Part shown: positions 17,243 to 25,899 of the stretch, piece after piece
Numbering within the stretch: position 1 is the stretch's first letter
How the letters are laid out: each line of letters begins with the position of its first letter
Assembly (NCBI RefSeq): GCF_048213115.1
Contig: NZ_CP172404.1
Coordinates: 124,001 to 188,000 of the forward strand
Origin: Niveibacterium terrae
GTDB lineage: Bacteria > Pseudomonadota > Gammaproteobacteria > Burkholderiales > Rhodocyclaceae
Length of the DNA: 64,000 bases
Direction: 5' to 3'
The notes under the pieces: model-generated
What the model was told of the DNA's origin: nothing
The model's database searches: none
What the model saw: the letters and a program-made list of their open reading frames with translations, nothing else
Program-made: the position numbers and the translations under genes

Positions 17243-18430
17243 ATGCCCTCCCGTCTGCTGATCGTCTTCGTGCTCGTCGTCCTCGCGCTGCTTCACGCGT
17301 ATCTCGGGTGGCGCTTGCTGCCGGCCCTGGGTCTTTCCACGGGGGGCGTCTGGCTGGGCGGGGTTCTGCTCGCCCTGTCCTTTCTGCTGATGCCTGCTGC
17401 GCTGGCCGCGCCGCGGATGCGCCGGAAGAGGCTCGCCGACGTGTTCGGCTGGGCCGGCATGCTGGCGATGGGGCTGTTCTCATCCTTGCTGGTGCTGAGC
17501 CTCTTGCGCGACCTTCTGCTCTTCTTCGTGGCGCTGGCGGGCGGCTCGTCCGCCGCGCTGACTCAGGACTCGGCCTGGGGTGTGCTCCTCCTCGCGCTTC
17601 TGGCCAGCGGATCGGGCTTTCTGAACGCGCGGCGCACGGCTCGGGTCGTCAGCGTCGACGTGCCGATTTCCGGGCTTCCCGAGGCTCTGGAGGGCTTCAC
17701 GATCGCGCAGATCAGCGATCTTCACGTCGGACCGACGATCAAACGCGACTATCTGAAGAGGATTGTGCGCCGGGTCAATGAGCTGCACCCCGACCTGATC
17801 GCGGTGACCGGAGATCTCGCCGACGGAGGCGTGCCCGAACTGGCCGAACACACCGCGCCTCTGGCCGATCTGCTGGCGCGCTACGGTGCGTATTTCGTGA
17901 CCGGAAACCACGATCACTATTCCGGAGCCGAGGCCTGGATCGCCGAGGTCGAGCGCCTGGGGCTGACCGTGCTGATGAACGAGCATGTCGTCCTCGATCA
18001 TCGCGGAGCCGCCCTCGTCGTCGCGGGCGTCACCGACTACGATGCGCATCACATCGATCCTGATCGGCGCAGCGATCCGCACGCCGCGATCGCGGGTGCG
18101 CCCTCTGAGGCCGTCGCGGTGCTGCTCGCGCATCAGCCGCGTTCGGCGCCGCTGGCCGCCAAGGCTGGCTTCGCGCTCGTGCTCAGCGGTCACACCCACG
18201 GGGGGCAGTTCTGGCCTTGGAATTTCTTCGTCCCGCTGCAGCAACCCTTCACGGCGGGGCTGCACAGGCTGGACGAGCTGTGGGTCTATGTCAGCCGTGG
18301 AACCGGCTACTGGGGGCCTCCCAAACGCTTTGGCGCGCCGTCCGAGATCACGCTGCTCCGGCTCGGCAGGGGAGCGCTCAGTTCAGGCGAAGCTGGTGCT
18401 GGAGCAGCAGAATCCTGCCGCTGCGGGTGA
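17243..18430 (+). CDS. Membrane-bound metallophosphoesterase (YkuE/YaeI-like)
   Basis: The 395-residue protein has about four N-terminal hydrophobic segments (to about residue 130) followed by a calcineurin-like phosphoesterase domain on the inner membrane. All metal-binding motifs are present: AQISDLHVGPTIK, DLIAVTGDLADGG, FVTGNHDHYSG and LVLSGHTHGGQFWPWNF. Relatives of this layout include YaeI/YkuE-type hydrolases, some acting on UDP-diacylglucosamine or similar phospho-lipids; the substrate here is not known. Its last 53 bp overlap the convergent pYEATS gene. Confidence 0.88.
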   Translation: MPSRLLIVFVLVVLALLHAYLGWRLLPALGLSTGGVWLGGVLLALSFLLMPAALAAPRMRRKRLADVFGWAGMLAMGLFSSLLVLSLLRDLLLFFVALAGGSSAALTQDSAWGVLLLALLASGSGFLNARRTARVVSVDVPISGLPEALEGFTIAQISDLHVGPTIKRDYLKRIVRRVNELHPDLIAVTGDLADGGVPELAEHTAPLADLLARYGAYFVTGNHDHYSGAEAWIAEVERLGLTVLMNEHVVLDHRGAALVVAGVTDYDAHHIDPDRRSDPHAAIAGAPSEAVAVLLAHQPRSAPLAAKAGFALVLSGHTHGGQFWPWNFFVPLQQPFTAGLHRLDELWVYVSRGTGYWGPPKRFGAPSEITLLRLGRGALSSGEAGAGAAESCRCG

Positions 18431-18728
18431 AGACCCGGATGTCGACCCGTGTGTTACCCCAGGCGGCGCCGCGGGTTGCGAAAGGGGTCCGGGGATTGCC
18501 GATCGTGCAGACCCTTCGCACCGGGTGAGGGAAAGTCGGTTCCAGCGAGTACTCGACGCAGAAGATCTCGCGCAGAGTCGCCGGATCGGCACGGATCGCG
18601 ATCGTCCATTCCCAGCGGCCATTGCCGACCGCGCGGGTGCTCTGGAAAGAGCCCAGCTCGGCCGCTGCTTCGCGCACCGGAAGCAGCAGCGCGATCAGTC
18701 CGATCAGCAAGAGCGATCCGCGCCTCAT
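18378..18728 (-). CDS. Secreted pYEATS-domain protein
   Basis: A 116-residue protein with a signal peptide (RRGSLLLIGLIALLLPVREAAA) and a compact beta domain. The motif EYSLEPTFPHPVRRVCT followed by NPRTPFATRGAAWGNTRVDI and FTRSGRILLL is the pattern of the prokaryotic YEATS (pYEATS) domain. Such domains are predicted to bind modified ligands and occur in poorly understood membrane-associated systems. Here the domain would be periplasmic, or tethered if the leader is not cleaved. Its start overlaps the stop of the upstream membrane-protein gene by 1 bp, so the two are coupled. Its 3' end runs 53 bp into the convergent phosphoesterase gene. Confidence 0.68.
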   Translation of the reverse strand: MRRGSLLLIGLIALLLPVREAAAELGSFQSTRAVGNGRWEWTIAIRADPATLREIFCVEYSLEPTFPHPVRRVCTIGNPRTPFATRGAAWGNTRVDIRVFTRSGRILLLQHQLRLN

Positions 18729-19294
18729 CAGGGATTCTCCTGTACCAGCATCGCCAGGTCGGCATTGCCGACCGGAACCGATGCGCTGATCCAGCGGCGT
18801 GCTCCGTCCACGAGTTCGATCCGGATCAGATCGCCCAGATGCAGGTCATTGAGTTCGACCTGGATTCCGCCCTTTCCGCCGATGAAGCGGGCGTGATCGT
18901 CGTGGGGGATCTCTTCACGGACCCCACGGCGCGTCACGAAAGCATGGCCTTTCCACTGCAGCCTGATGACGTTCGGCGAGCTCTCGCTCGGAAAGACCAA
19001 GTTCAGGCTCACCGTCAGGTTGCCCAGCGCTGCCAGCGCGGCGCGGCTCTCATCGCGCTCCATCCGGACTGCTGTGATCTGCGCGTTGAGGTCGAGGAAA
19101 TGCGTCAGCGCAGGGACGCCGATCGCCGCGGCGGCGAGCAGCAGGAGCAGGCCGAAGGCGTCGGCTTTGAGCGCGAAGCCTTTCCAGCTCAGGTCGATCA
19201 CGGTGCGCGAGCCCAGATCCCGCCTCAGAGCCAGGCTCAGGATCAGCACGAGAAGCCCGATGGCCGCCATTCCGTCTCCGAAATCGAGATTCAC
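18728..19294 (-). CDS. Membrane protein paired with pYEATS gene, unknown function
   Basis: I do not recognise the family. It has two hydrophobic segments (AAIGLLVLILSLAL and AFGLLLLLAAAAIGVPALT), then a coiled stretch with NAQITAVRMERDESRAALAA, and a C-terminal beta-rich soluble domain (IRLQWKGHAFVTRRGVREEI, KGGIQVELNDLHLGDLIRIE). The GTG at 19294 has GGGAGG just upstream; an ATG at 19342 (no ribosome binding site) or 19270 is possible. It is translationally coupled to the pYEATS gene, and the two probably act together at the envelope. Confidence 0.65.
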   Translation of the reverse strand: MNLDFGDGMAAIGLLVLILSLALRRDLGSRTVIDLSWKGFALKADAFGLLLLLAAAAIGVPALTHFLDLNAQITAVRMERDESRAALAALGNLTVSLNLVFPSESSPNVIRLQWKGHAFVTRRGVREEIPHDDHARFIGGKGGIQVELNDLHLGDLIRIELVDGARRWISASVPVGNADLAMLVQENP

Positions 19295-19473
19295 CACGCC
19301 TCCCTTTGCGTTCGACCGATTTAGACGATAGGCACTCGTCATCGCCGGGCCGTGGGCTGCGGCGCAGCTCCTTGATGGGGGTCAAACACGGGAGTCCGGC
19401 TGGGTAGGCTTTCCCCGGGCATGGCCGTCCAGCTGCGTAGAATTTCCGTCCAACCTCCCTTACGCTTGCGCTC

Positions 19474-20916
19474 ATGGCCGACCTCAGCTTCTACTGGCAC
19501 GACTACGAAACTTTTGGCGTTCAGCCGCGGCGCGATCGCCCGGCGCAGTTCGCCGGGATCCGCACCGACGCCGAACTCAACGAGATCGGCGAGGCGAAGA
19601 TGATCTATTGCCAACCGGCTCCCGACTACCTGCCCGATCCGGAGAGTTGCCTGCTGACCGGAATCCTGCCCCAGATCTGCCTTGAACGTGGGCTGCCCGA
19701 GCACGCTTTTGCGGCGGCGATCGCGCACGAGATGGCTCTGCCGGGAACCGTGGGACTCGGTTACAACACGCTGCGTTTCGATGACGAAGTCACCCGTCAC
19801 CTGTTCTGGCGCAACCTGATCGACCCCTATGCGCGCGAATGGCAGAACGAGTGCGGGCGCTGGGATCTGCTCGACGTGGTCCGCTGCATGTATGCGCTGC
19901 GCCCCGACGGCATCGTCTGGCCCAAACACGAGGACGGTCGGCCTTCCTTCAAGCTCGAGCACCTGTCCGCCGCGAACGGCCTTCTTCACGAAGCGGCGCA
20001 CGATGCGCTGTCCGACGTTCGCGCGACGATCGCTCTGGCCCGCTTGATCCGCGGCCTTCAGCCCAGGCTATGGGATTTCTGCCTGAAGCTCAGAAAGAAG
20101 GATGCGGTACTCGCCGAGATCGATCCGGCGAATCCCCGGCCCTTCCTGCACATCTCCGGGATGTTCGGGCCTGAGCGTGGCTGCATCGCGATCGTTTGGC
20201 CTCTGGGCGTGCACCCGACCAACAAGAACGAGCTCATCGTCTGGGATCTGGCTCAGGATCCGGCCGAACTCTTTGCACTCGATGCGGCGGCGATCCGCGA
20301 GCGCCTGTTCGTCCGAACCGAGGATCTTCCCGAAGGCGTGAGCCGTTTGCCGATCAAGACGATACATATCAACAAGTCGCCGATCGTGATCGCCAACCTG
20401 AGGACTCTGTCGCCGGCGATCGCCGAGAAGTGGGGAATCGATTTCGATCTGGCGCTGCAGCATGCTGGAATCGCCCGGCGCGGTCCAAATCTCAACGCGC
20501 TTTGGCGGGAAGTGTTCGTCCGTCCGGCGAGCGATCAGCGCGCCGATGTGGACGAGGATTTGTACGGCGGCTTTGTCGGCAACAACGATCGCCGCCTGCT
20601 CGAACATCTGCGCTCGATGACGCCGGATGCACTCGCGGCGGAGCGGGTCAGTTTCAGCGATTCACGGCTCGAAGAGCTGCTTTTCCGCTATCGTGCCCGC
20701 AATTTCCCGGCGACTTTAAGCGAGGCCGAGCTTGGGCGTTGGAAAGAGCACCGGGTCGCGACTTTGCATCGCGGAGGAGGTGGGGGGAGGACGCTGAACG
20801 CTTTCTTCGACCGCATCGATGAACTGAGCGAGACGGCGGATGAGCGCGGTGAAGCAATCCTCGGCGCGCTCTACGATTATGCGGAGCTTATTGCGCCCCC
20901 GCTGGAGGATCTGTAG
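19474..20916 (+). CDS. sbcB: Exodeoxyribonuclease I
   Basis: SbcB/ExoI degrades single-stranded DNA 3' to 5' and acts in recombination and mismatch repair. The 480-residue protein opens with the DEDDh exonuclease motif FYWHDYETFGVQPRRDRPAQ; further motifs are LGYNTLRFDDEVTRHLFWRN and LHEAAHDALSDVRATIALAR (catalytic His/Asp). The SH3-like and C-terminal domains follow (KRNPH-type region around INKSPIVIANLRTL). Length agrees with E. coli ExoI (475). It is monocistronic and converges with infA, with 4 bp between stops. Confidence 0.95.
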   Translation: MADLSFYWHDYETFGVQPRRDRPAQFAGIRTDAELNEIGEAKMIYCQPAPDYLPDPESCLLTGILPQICLERGLPEHAFAAAIAHEMALPGTVGLGYNTLRFDDEVTRHLFWRNLIDPYAREWQNECGRWDLLDVVRCMYALRPDGIVWPKHEDGRPSFKLEHLSAANGLLHEAAHDALSDVRATIALARLIRGLQPRLWDFCLKLRKKDAVLAEIDPANPRPFLHISGMFGPERGCIAIVWPLGVHPTNKNELIVWDLAQDPAELFALDAAAIRERLFVRTEDLPEGVSRLPIKTIHINKSPIVIANLRTLSPAIAEKWGIDFDLALQHAGIARRGPNLNALWREVFVRPASDQRADVDEDLYGGFVGNNDRRLLEHLRSMTPDALAAERVSFSDSRLEELLFRYRARNFPATLSEAELGRWKEHRVATLHRGGGGGRTLNAFFDRIDELSETADERGEAILGALYDYAELIAPPLEDL

Positions 20917-20920
20917 AGGA

Positions 20921-21181
20921 TCAGAAACGGCGGCGCGGAGCGCCGGTCGAAGGGCCGCGATTTTCGATCGCGCGGAAAGTGATGCGGCCCTTGCTCAGAT
21001 CGTAGGCGGAGAGTTCCAGCGTCACTTTGTCGCCGGAGATGATGCGGATGCGGTGCTTGCGCATCTTGCCCGCCGTGTAGGCAACCAGCTGGTGTCCGTT
21101 TTCAAGTGTGACGCGGTAGCGCGCATCGGGTAGAACTTCGGTGACTTGACCGTTCATCACGATCGCTTCTTCCTTGGCCAT
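20921..21181 (-). CDS. infA: Translation initiation factor IF-1
   Basis: IF-1 is an OB-fold protein that binds the ribosomal A site during initiation. The 86-residue reading starts MAKEEAIVMNGQVTEVLPDA and contains NGHQLVAYTAGKMRKHRIRI and YDLSKGRITFRAIENRG. The ATG at 21181 is preceded by AAAGGAG, a good ribosome binding site; an open extension to 21223 runs through the terminator stem of cspA and is not coding. The Arg-rich tail GAPRRRF is like betaproteobacterial IF-1 copies that lie next to cold-shock genes. Confidence 0.96.
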   Translation of the reverse strand: MAKEEAIVMNGQVTEVLPDARYRVTLENGHQLVAYTAGKMRKHRIRIISGDKVTLELSAYDLSKGRITFRAIENRGPSTGAPRRRF

Positions 21182-21210
21182 GAAGACTCCTTTGGGGAAT
21201 TCGGAAATGG

Positions 21211-21236
21211 AAAAGCCCGGCATCAGCCGGGCTTTT
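21211..21236 (-). terminator. Intrinsic terminator of cspA, upstream of infA
   Basis: A perfect 10-bp stem (AAAAGCCCGG / CCGGGCTTTT) with a 6-nt loop, placed between cspA and infA. On the minus strand it ends in TTTT, so it should stop most cspA transcripts and leave limited read-through into infA. Confidence 0.8.
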
Positions 21237-21308
21237 ACTGGGGCCTTCGCTTGGGCGAAGGCCGGAGCAAGCGGTCTGCAGACGCAGGAATGCGTCCGCC
21301 ACCCCTTC

Positions 21309-21512
21309 TTACTCGGGACGAATGTTGGAAGCTTGCGCGCCCTTCGGTCCTTGGGTCACGTCAAAGCTGACGCGCTGGTTTTCCTGCAGCGACTTGAAGC
21401 CGTTGCCCTGGATAGCCGAGAAGTGCGCGAACAGGTCTTGTCCGCCGTCGTCCGGGGTGATGAATCCGAAGCCCTTGGAATCGTTGAACCACTTCACAGT
21501 GCCGTTGGCCAT
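21309..21512 (-). CDS. cspA: Cold-shock protein, CspA family
   Basis: A 67-residue single cold-shock domain that binds single-stranded RNA/DNA and melts mRNA secondary structure. Both RNP motifs are intact: KGFGFITPDDG and DLFAHFSAIQ, with the N-terminal GTVKWFNDSKGFG. The ribosome binding site CTGGAGA sits 6-8 bp before the ATG. A long gene-free upstream region suggests the long structured 5' leader that is typical of cold-shock genes. Whether it is cold-induced cannot be told from sequence. Confidence 0.95.
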   Translation of the reverse strand: MANGTVKWFNDSKGFGFITPDDGGQDLFAHFSAIQGNGFKSLQENQRVSFDVTQGPKGAQASNIRPE

Positions 21513-21827
21513 GTTTAAATCTCCAGATAGTAAAAAATATTAGGGACTTGCCCTAGAGAGGCGGGTCGTCAAGGCGGCGGAACGGTGAAGGCAGGAATAC
21601 CAACTGCGGACGGTACTTAGCAAACAACAGGGACACTGCTTGATGAACTGCAGGCGTAAGGTGAGGCATTTCGCCGAATAAAGCAACATATATTTTCAGG
21701 GGGCGAAATGTTTGCGTGGCGGGGATCGCCGCTCTCCCGAGAAATATCCGTGCATAGCTGTGCATGACGGCCGTTGCAGAGAGCCTGCTTGCGCGAGTAG
21801 ACTTCCCGGCCACCGCCTTAGTATGGA
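21513..21827. promoter_or_regulatory. Divergent intergenic region: cspA leader and beta-propeller gene promoter
   Basis: These 315 bp hold no convincing gene. On the minus strand they must contain the cspA promoter and 5' leader; an AT-rich patch lies at about 21525-21545. A 9-bp inverted repeat CATTTCGCC (21667-21675) / GGCGAAATG (21702-21710) with a 26-nt AT-rich spacer could be an operator or a leader hairpin. The plus-strand side must hold the promoter of the gene at 21828. Confidence 0.45.
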
Positions 21828-23141
21828 ATGTCCATCGTGCCCATCCGTCTGCGTCCTGCCCTCCCGCTCGTCATCTCCGCCCTGCTCTGCGCGTGTGGAG
21901 CTTCGAGCAATTCGAGTACGACTCCGTACACGCTGGGCGGAACGGTCAGCGGCTTGAGCCGCGACGGTCTGGTATTGGCCAACGGCAGTGACACGCTGGC
22001 CATCGCTTCCGGTGCGACGAGCTTCTCCTTCGGTTCGACGACCGGAAACTACGAGGTCACGGTCGCGACCCAGCCCGAGGGGCAAACCTGTTCGGTCAGC
22101 AACGGTAGCGGTAGCGGCGGCAGCGAGGTCAGCAATGTCGTCGTGAGCTGTCGCGCCTACATGGCCTATGTGGCCAATTCGGGTGGCTATTCCTTGGCCC
22201 AGTTCAGCCAAGGCACGGACGGTGGGCTGAGTCCCTTGAGCGGTGCCACCGTCGGCACAAGCTACCAGCCTTTCGCGATTGCGCTGAGATCCGACGGCAA
22301 GTACGCCTATGCGAGCTATATGAATTCTGCCGCGGTGACCGCGTATTCGGTTTCGAGCGCGGGCGCCTTGACCGCGCTCGGCACGGTAGCCACGGACAGT
22401 GCCGGCTACGGCCTCGCGGTCAGCCCCAACGGCAAGTACGTCTATGCCGCGAACTATGGCAGCGCGAGTGTTTCGCAGTTCACGGTCGGTTCCACCGGCA
22501 AGCTCAGCGCGATGGCGACGCCTTCGGTGGCCGCCGGGACCAATCCCTATGCGCTGGCAGTCAGCCCGGATGGAAACTATCTGTATGTTGCAAACCAGGG
22601 CAGCAACACGATTTCGCAGTACAGCATTGGCAGTGGCGGTGCCTTGACCGCACTGGCGACGGCCAGCGTCAGTACAACGGCAGTCGGTACTTCGCCGATT
22701 GCGATCGCGATCGACCCGGACAGCAAATACGTCTATGTGACGCTCGCCGACAGCAACAAGATCGCTCAGTTTGCGATCGGCAGCACTGGCGCGCTGAGCG
22801 CGATGAGCCCCGCCAGTATTGCGACCGGCTCTTCGCCGCGCAGCATCACGGTCAGTCCCAATGGCAAGTACGCCTATGTGGCCAACTTCAGCGGCAACAC
22901 GATTTCGCAGTACAGCATCGCCAGCGGCAAGCTGACCGCGATGACGGTGCCCACGATCGCCAGCGGAACTAATCCGCTCAGCGTCACGATCAGCCCCGAT
23001 GGCAGCTACGTCTATGCGACGAACTACACCGATGCGACGGTTTCGCAGTACCTGGTTGGTTCCGGCGGGGCGTTGACGAAGCTGTCGACGGCTACGGTGA
23101 CGACCAGCGGAGTTCAACCGGGCGTAATCGCGGTCCGTTGA
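21828..23141 (+). CDS. Beta-propeller (YVTN/lactonase-like) lipoprotein
   Basis: A 437-residue predicted lipoprotein (signal PIRLRPALPLVISALLCACG) with a short Ser/Thr-rich linker and a small N-terminal beta domain (GGTVSGLSRDGLVLANGSDT). From about residue 105 there are seven or so repeats of about 45 residues with the pattern PxxLAVSPDGxYVYVANxxxNTISQYSIGSGGxLTAL. This is the YVTN/6-phosphogluconolactonase-like propeller of the LpqB/Lactonase_7 sort. The propeller is likely exposed on the outer membrane or periplasm and used for binding rather than catalysis. The gene is alone, with a Ser/Thr/Asn-rich composition. Confidence 0.8.
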   Translation: MSIVPIRLRPALPLVISALLCACGASSNSSTTPYTLGGTVSGLSRDGLVLANGSDTLAIASGATSFSFGSTTGNYEVTVATQPEGQTCSVSNGSGSGGSEVSNVVVSCRAYMAYVANSGGYSLAQFSQGTDGGLSPLSGATVGTSYQPFAIALRSDGKYAYASYMNSAAVTAYSVSSAGALTALGTVATDSAGYGLAVSPNGKYVYAANYGSASVSQFTVGSTGKLSAMATPSVAAGTNPYALAVSPDGNYLYVANQGSNTISQYSIGSGGALTALATASVSTTAVGTSPIAIAIDPDSKYVYVTLADSNKIAQFAIGSTGALSAMSPASIATGSSPRSITVSPNGKYAYVANFSGNTISQYSIASGKLTAMTVPTIASGTNPLSVTISPDGSYVYATNYTDATVSQYLVGSGGALTKLSTATVTTSGVQPGVIAVR

Positions 23142-23151
23142 GCCAGGGAAA

Positions 23152-23175
23152 GCTTTCCGTCCCCGGCGGGAAAGC
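23152..23175 (+). terminator. Stem-loop after the beta-propeller gene
   Basis: A 7-bp stem GCTTTCC / GGAAAGC lies 10 bp after the stop codon. No T-run follows, so it is only a possible terminator; it also lies close to the dbpA start at 23190. Confidence 0.3.
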
Positions 23176-23189
23176 CGGATAATCCGCGG

Positions 23190-24590
23190 ATGACCGAAAC
23201 TGCCCCGAATCCGGATTCCGCCGCCCTCTCGTTTGCCTCCCTGCCGCTCGCCCCGGCCCAGCTCGCCAATCTCGACCAGCTCGGCTACCGGGCCATGACG
23301 GCGATCCAGGCCGCGGCGCTGCCCGCGGCTCTGGCCGGCCGGGATCTGATCGCCCAGGCGAAGACCGGCTCGGGGAAAACCGCGGCTTTCGCTCTGCCGC
23401 TGCTGCAAAAAATCGATCAGCCGTGCTTTGCGGTTCAGTCCCTGGTGCTGTGTCCGACTCGGGAACTCGCCGAGCAGGTCAGCGGCGAAATTCGTCTTCT
23501 TGCCCGCGCGATTGGCAACATCAAGGTCATGACTCTGTGCGGGGGGACGCCGATCCGTCCGCAGCGGATGAGCCTCGAGCACGGCGCCCACGTCGTCGTC
23601 GGCACGCCCGGGCGAGTGCTCGACCACCTCGAGGGCGGCAGCCTGGTCCTCGGACGGCTGGCGACCCTGGTGCTCGATGAAGCCGACCGGATGCTCGACA
23701 TGGGCTTTCACGATGACATCGCTGCGATCGCATCGCGCTGCCCGCCGCTGCGGCAAACCCTGATGTTTTCGGCGACTTTTCCCGAGGATATCGCGGAGTT
23801 GGCGAGCCGCTTCCTGAAACAGCCGGAGACGGTCAAGCTGGCGAGTGCGCACGACGCGTCGAAGATCCGTCAGCGCTTCTATGAAGTTGCGCCCGAAACG
23901 CGCTTCGCGGCAGTCGTCCGCCTGCTCCGCCACTATCGTCCGGCGAGCTCCATCGCTTTCTGCAACACCCGCCAGCAGTGCCGCGAACTCGTCGAAGCGC
24001 TGCAGGCCGAGGGCATTGTTGCGCTCGCTCTGCACGGCGAGCTCGAGCAACGCGAGCGCGATCAGGTCCTGGTGCGTTTCGCGCAGCGCAGCTGTTCGGT
24101 GCTGGTCGCGACCGATGTTGCGGCCCGGGGGCTGGACATAGCCCAGCTCGAAGCGGTCATCAACGTCGATCTGAGTCCCGATCCGGATGTGCACCTGCAC
24201 CGGATCGGTCGGACCGGGCGCGGTGATGCCGAAGGCTGGGCTTTCAGCCTGGTTGCGCCTGAACAGAGGGGGAGGGCGGAGGCGATCGCGACGGCCCTAG
24301 CGATTTCGCTCGACTGGAAGGCTCTGGAGGAACTTTCCGACCGCAGCGAAGCGTTGCTGCCCGAGATGGCGACGCTGCAGATCCTCGGCGGTCGCCGCGA
24401 CAAAATTCGTCCCGGCGACGTGCTGGGCGCTCTGATCGGTGTCGGCCTGAGCCGGGAGCAGGTCGGCAAGATCGCCGTGATGGAGGCCCAGACCTATGCG
24501 GCGGTCGCGCGCGAGTTCGCCGACGGGGTGGTTCGTAAGCTGGGCACTGGCACTATCAAGGGGCGACGGGTCAAGCTGAGGCGGCTCTGA
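23190..24590 (+). CDS. dbpA: ATP-dependent RNA helicase DbpA
   Basis: DbpA is a DEAD-box helicase that is activated by hairpin 92 of 23S rRNA and helps large-subunit assembly. The 466-residue protein has all motifs: Q motif (YRAMTAIQAAALPAAL), AKTGSGKTAAF, PTRELAEQ, GTPGRVLDHL, LVLDEADRMLDMGF, MFSATFPEDI and HRIGRTGRGD. The C-terminal RNA-binding domain (MATLQILGGRRDKIRPGDVL, TGTIKGRRVKLRRL) is what separates DbpA from other DEAD-box proteins. It is monocistronic. Confidence 0.93.
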   Translation: MTETAPNPDSAALSFASLPLAPAQLANLDQLGYRAMTAIQAAALPAALAGRDLIAQAKTGSGKTAAFALPLLQKIDQPCFAVQSLVLCPTRELAEQVSGEIRLLARAIGNIKVMTLCGGTPIRPQRMSLEHGAHVVVGTPGRVLDHLEGGSLVLGRLATLVLDEADRMLDMGFHDDIAAIASRCPPLRQTLMFSATFPEDIAELASRFLKQPETVKLASAHDASKIRQRFYEVAPETRFAAVVRLLRHYRPASSIAFCNTRQQCRELVEALQAEGIVALALHGELEQRERDQVLVRFAQRSCSVLVATDVAARGLDIAQLEAVINVDLSPDPDVHLHRIGRTGRGDAEGWAFSLVAPEQRGRAEAIATALAISLDWKALEELSDRSEALLPEMATLQILGGRRDKIRPGDVLGALIGVGLSREQVGKIAVMEAQTYAAVAREFADGVVRKLGTGTIKGRRVKLRRL

Positions 24591-24675
24591 GCCGAGCCTA
24601 CGATTGAGCAGTGAGCCCCCTCAGGAGCCGGGCTTTCCTTATACTAGCGACGCTTCCTCCGAGACCGCCCCCATC

Positions 24676-25518
24676 ATGCAACTGATCCTGCTTTCCGGTT
24701 TGTCGGGTTCCGGCAAGAGTATCGCGCTTGCCGTCCTCGAAGATGCAGGCTACTACTGCATCGACAATCTTCCCGCGACTCTGCTGCCCCAACTGGTCGT
24801 GCACCTGCGCGAATCCGGCTATAGCCGGGTTGGCGTCGCTGTCGATGTGCGCAGCGGAGTCAGCCTCAAGGCTTTGCCGCAGACCGTGGAGACCCTGCGC
24901 GGTCTCGTCGAGGATGTCCGCTTCGTGTTCCTCGAGGCGCGCAACACGGCCTTGATCGCGCGTTTTTCCGAAACCCGGCGTCGTCACCCGCTGGCCGACG
25001 ATGGCACGACCCTGCTCGAAGCGATAGAGCGCGAGCGCGATCTGCTCGAGTCGGTCGGCGAACTAGGTCAGCGCATCGATACCAGCGACCTGCATCCGAA
25101 TACGCTGCGCGGCTGGATTCGCGACATCATCGATGCCGAGCCGGCCGAAGGCCTGACCGTGCTCTTCGAATCCTTCGGTTTCAAGCACGGCATCCCGCTC
25201 GACGCCGATCTGGTCTATGACGTGCGCTGCCTGCCCAATCCCTTCTACGATCCGGCCCTGCGCGCGCTGACCGGCTGCGACCAACCGGTGATCGATTTTC
25301 TCGCTGCGCACGATGAAGTCGGGAGGATGGTCGAGGACATCGGCAGTTATCTCGATCACTGGCTTCCGGCCTATATGCGCGATTCGCGCAGCTATCTGAC
25401 CGTCGCGATCGGCTGCACCGGTGGCCAGCATCGCAGCGTTTATATCGCCGAGACGCTCGCCGCGCGTTTTCGCGATCAGGTCAGGGTTCTGCTCCGCCAT
25501 CGCACGCTGCGCTCGTGA
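24676..25518 (+). CDS. rapZ: RNase adapter protein RapZ
   Basis: RapZ is a P-loop protein; in enterobacteria it guides the small RNA GlmZ to RNase E and senses glucosamine 6-phosphate. The reading from ATG 24676 gives 280 residues beginning MQLILLSGLSGSGKSIAL (Walker A at residues 8-15), with the second nucleotide motif VDVRSG and the C-terminal domain FKHGIPLDADLVYDVRCLPN and GCTGGQHRSVYIAE. In betaproteobacteria it is commonly next to hpr-K/ptsN genes, which are absent here; instead a NusG-II/Gx pair follows, its start overlapping the rapZ stop. Confidence 0.93.
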   Translation: MQLILLSGLSGSGKSIALAVLEDAGYYCIDNLPATLLPQLVVHLRESGYSRVGVAVDVRSGVSLKALPQTVETLRGLVEDVRFVFLEARNTALIARFSETRRRHPLADDGTTLLEAIERERDLLESVGELGQRIDTSDLHPNTLRGWIRDIIDAEPAEGLTVLFESFGFKHGIPLDADLVYDVRCLPNPFYDPALRALTGCDQPVIDFLAAHDEVGRMVEDIGSYLDHWLPAYMRDSRSYLTVAIGCTGGQHRSVYIAETLAARFRDQVRVLLRHRTLRS

Positions 25519-25898
25519 GCGGAGCGTTCTGGCTCCGCCTGATCCGACCCGGAGACTGGCTGAGCCTCGCCCTGGGGCTGATCTCTGTGCTGGCTCTGGG
25601 CCTGCATTTCTGGAGCGCCGATAAGCCTCAGAAGGCCCAGATTCGTGCCGGTGGCCGTCTGGTCGCCGAATTGCCGCTCGACGCCCCGCGCGTCTTCACG
25701 GTCAGCGGCCCGCTGGGGCTGACCCGTATCGAGATTCAGCCGGGGCGGGCGCGCGTCGCCCGCGATCCGGGCCCCCGTCAGTACTGCGTGCGCCAGGGCT
25801 GGCTTGCCTATTCGGGGGCGGTTGCGATCTGCGCGCCGAACCAGGTTACTCTGTCCGTGCTCGGTCGTAGCCGCCAGTACGACTCGCTGGGTTACTGA
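25515..25898 (+). CDS. NusG domain II-containing membrane protein
   Basis: A 127-residue protein with one N-terminal membrane helix (WLSLALGLISVLALGLHFWS) and an exported NusG-domain-II-like beta domain (RTFT-like GPLGLTRIEIQPGRARVARD, PRQYCVRQGWLAYSGAVAIC). Its GTG start overlaps the rapZ stop by 4 bp (GTGA). Proteins of this type regularly sit directly upstream of a Gx-family membrane protein, as here, and the pair often travels with the flavin transferase ApbE. That points to flavin or quinone-related work on the outer face of the inner membrane, but the role is unproven. Confidence 0.82.
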   Translation: MSGAFWLRLIRPGDWLSLALGLISVLALGLHFWSADKPQKAQIRAGGRLVAELPLDAPRVFTVSGPLGLTRIEIQPGRARVARDPGPRQYCVRQGWLAYSGAVAICAPNQVTLSVLGRSRQYDSLGY

Positions 25899-25899
25899 G

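Noticed and set aside
21696..24200. An 834-codon open frame on the minus strand opposite the beta-propeller and dbpA genes
   Set aside because: Same reason: Arg/Asp/Gly-rich shadow of repeat-rich coding DNA on the plus strand, with no ribosome binding site or recognisable motif.
24604..24675. Extended N-terminus for RapZ (24 extra residues)
   Set aside because: Family members begin directly at the P-loop strand, and ATG 24676 gives the normal 280 residues.
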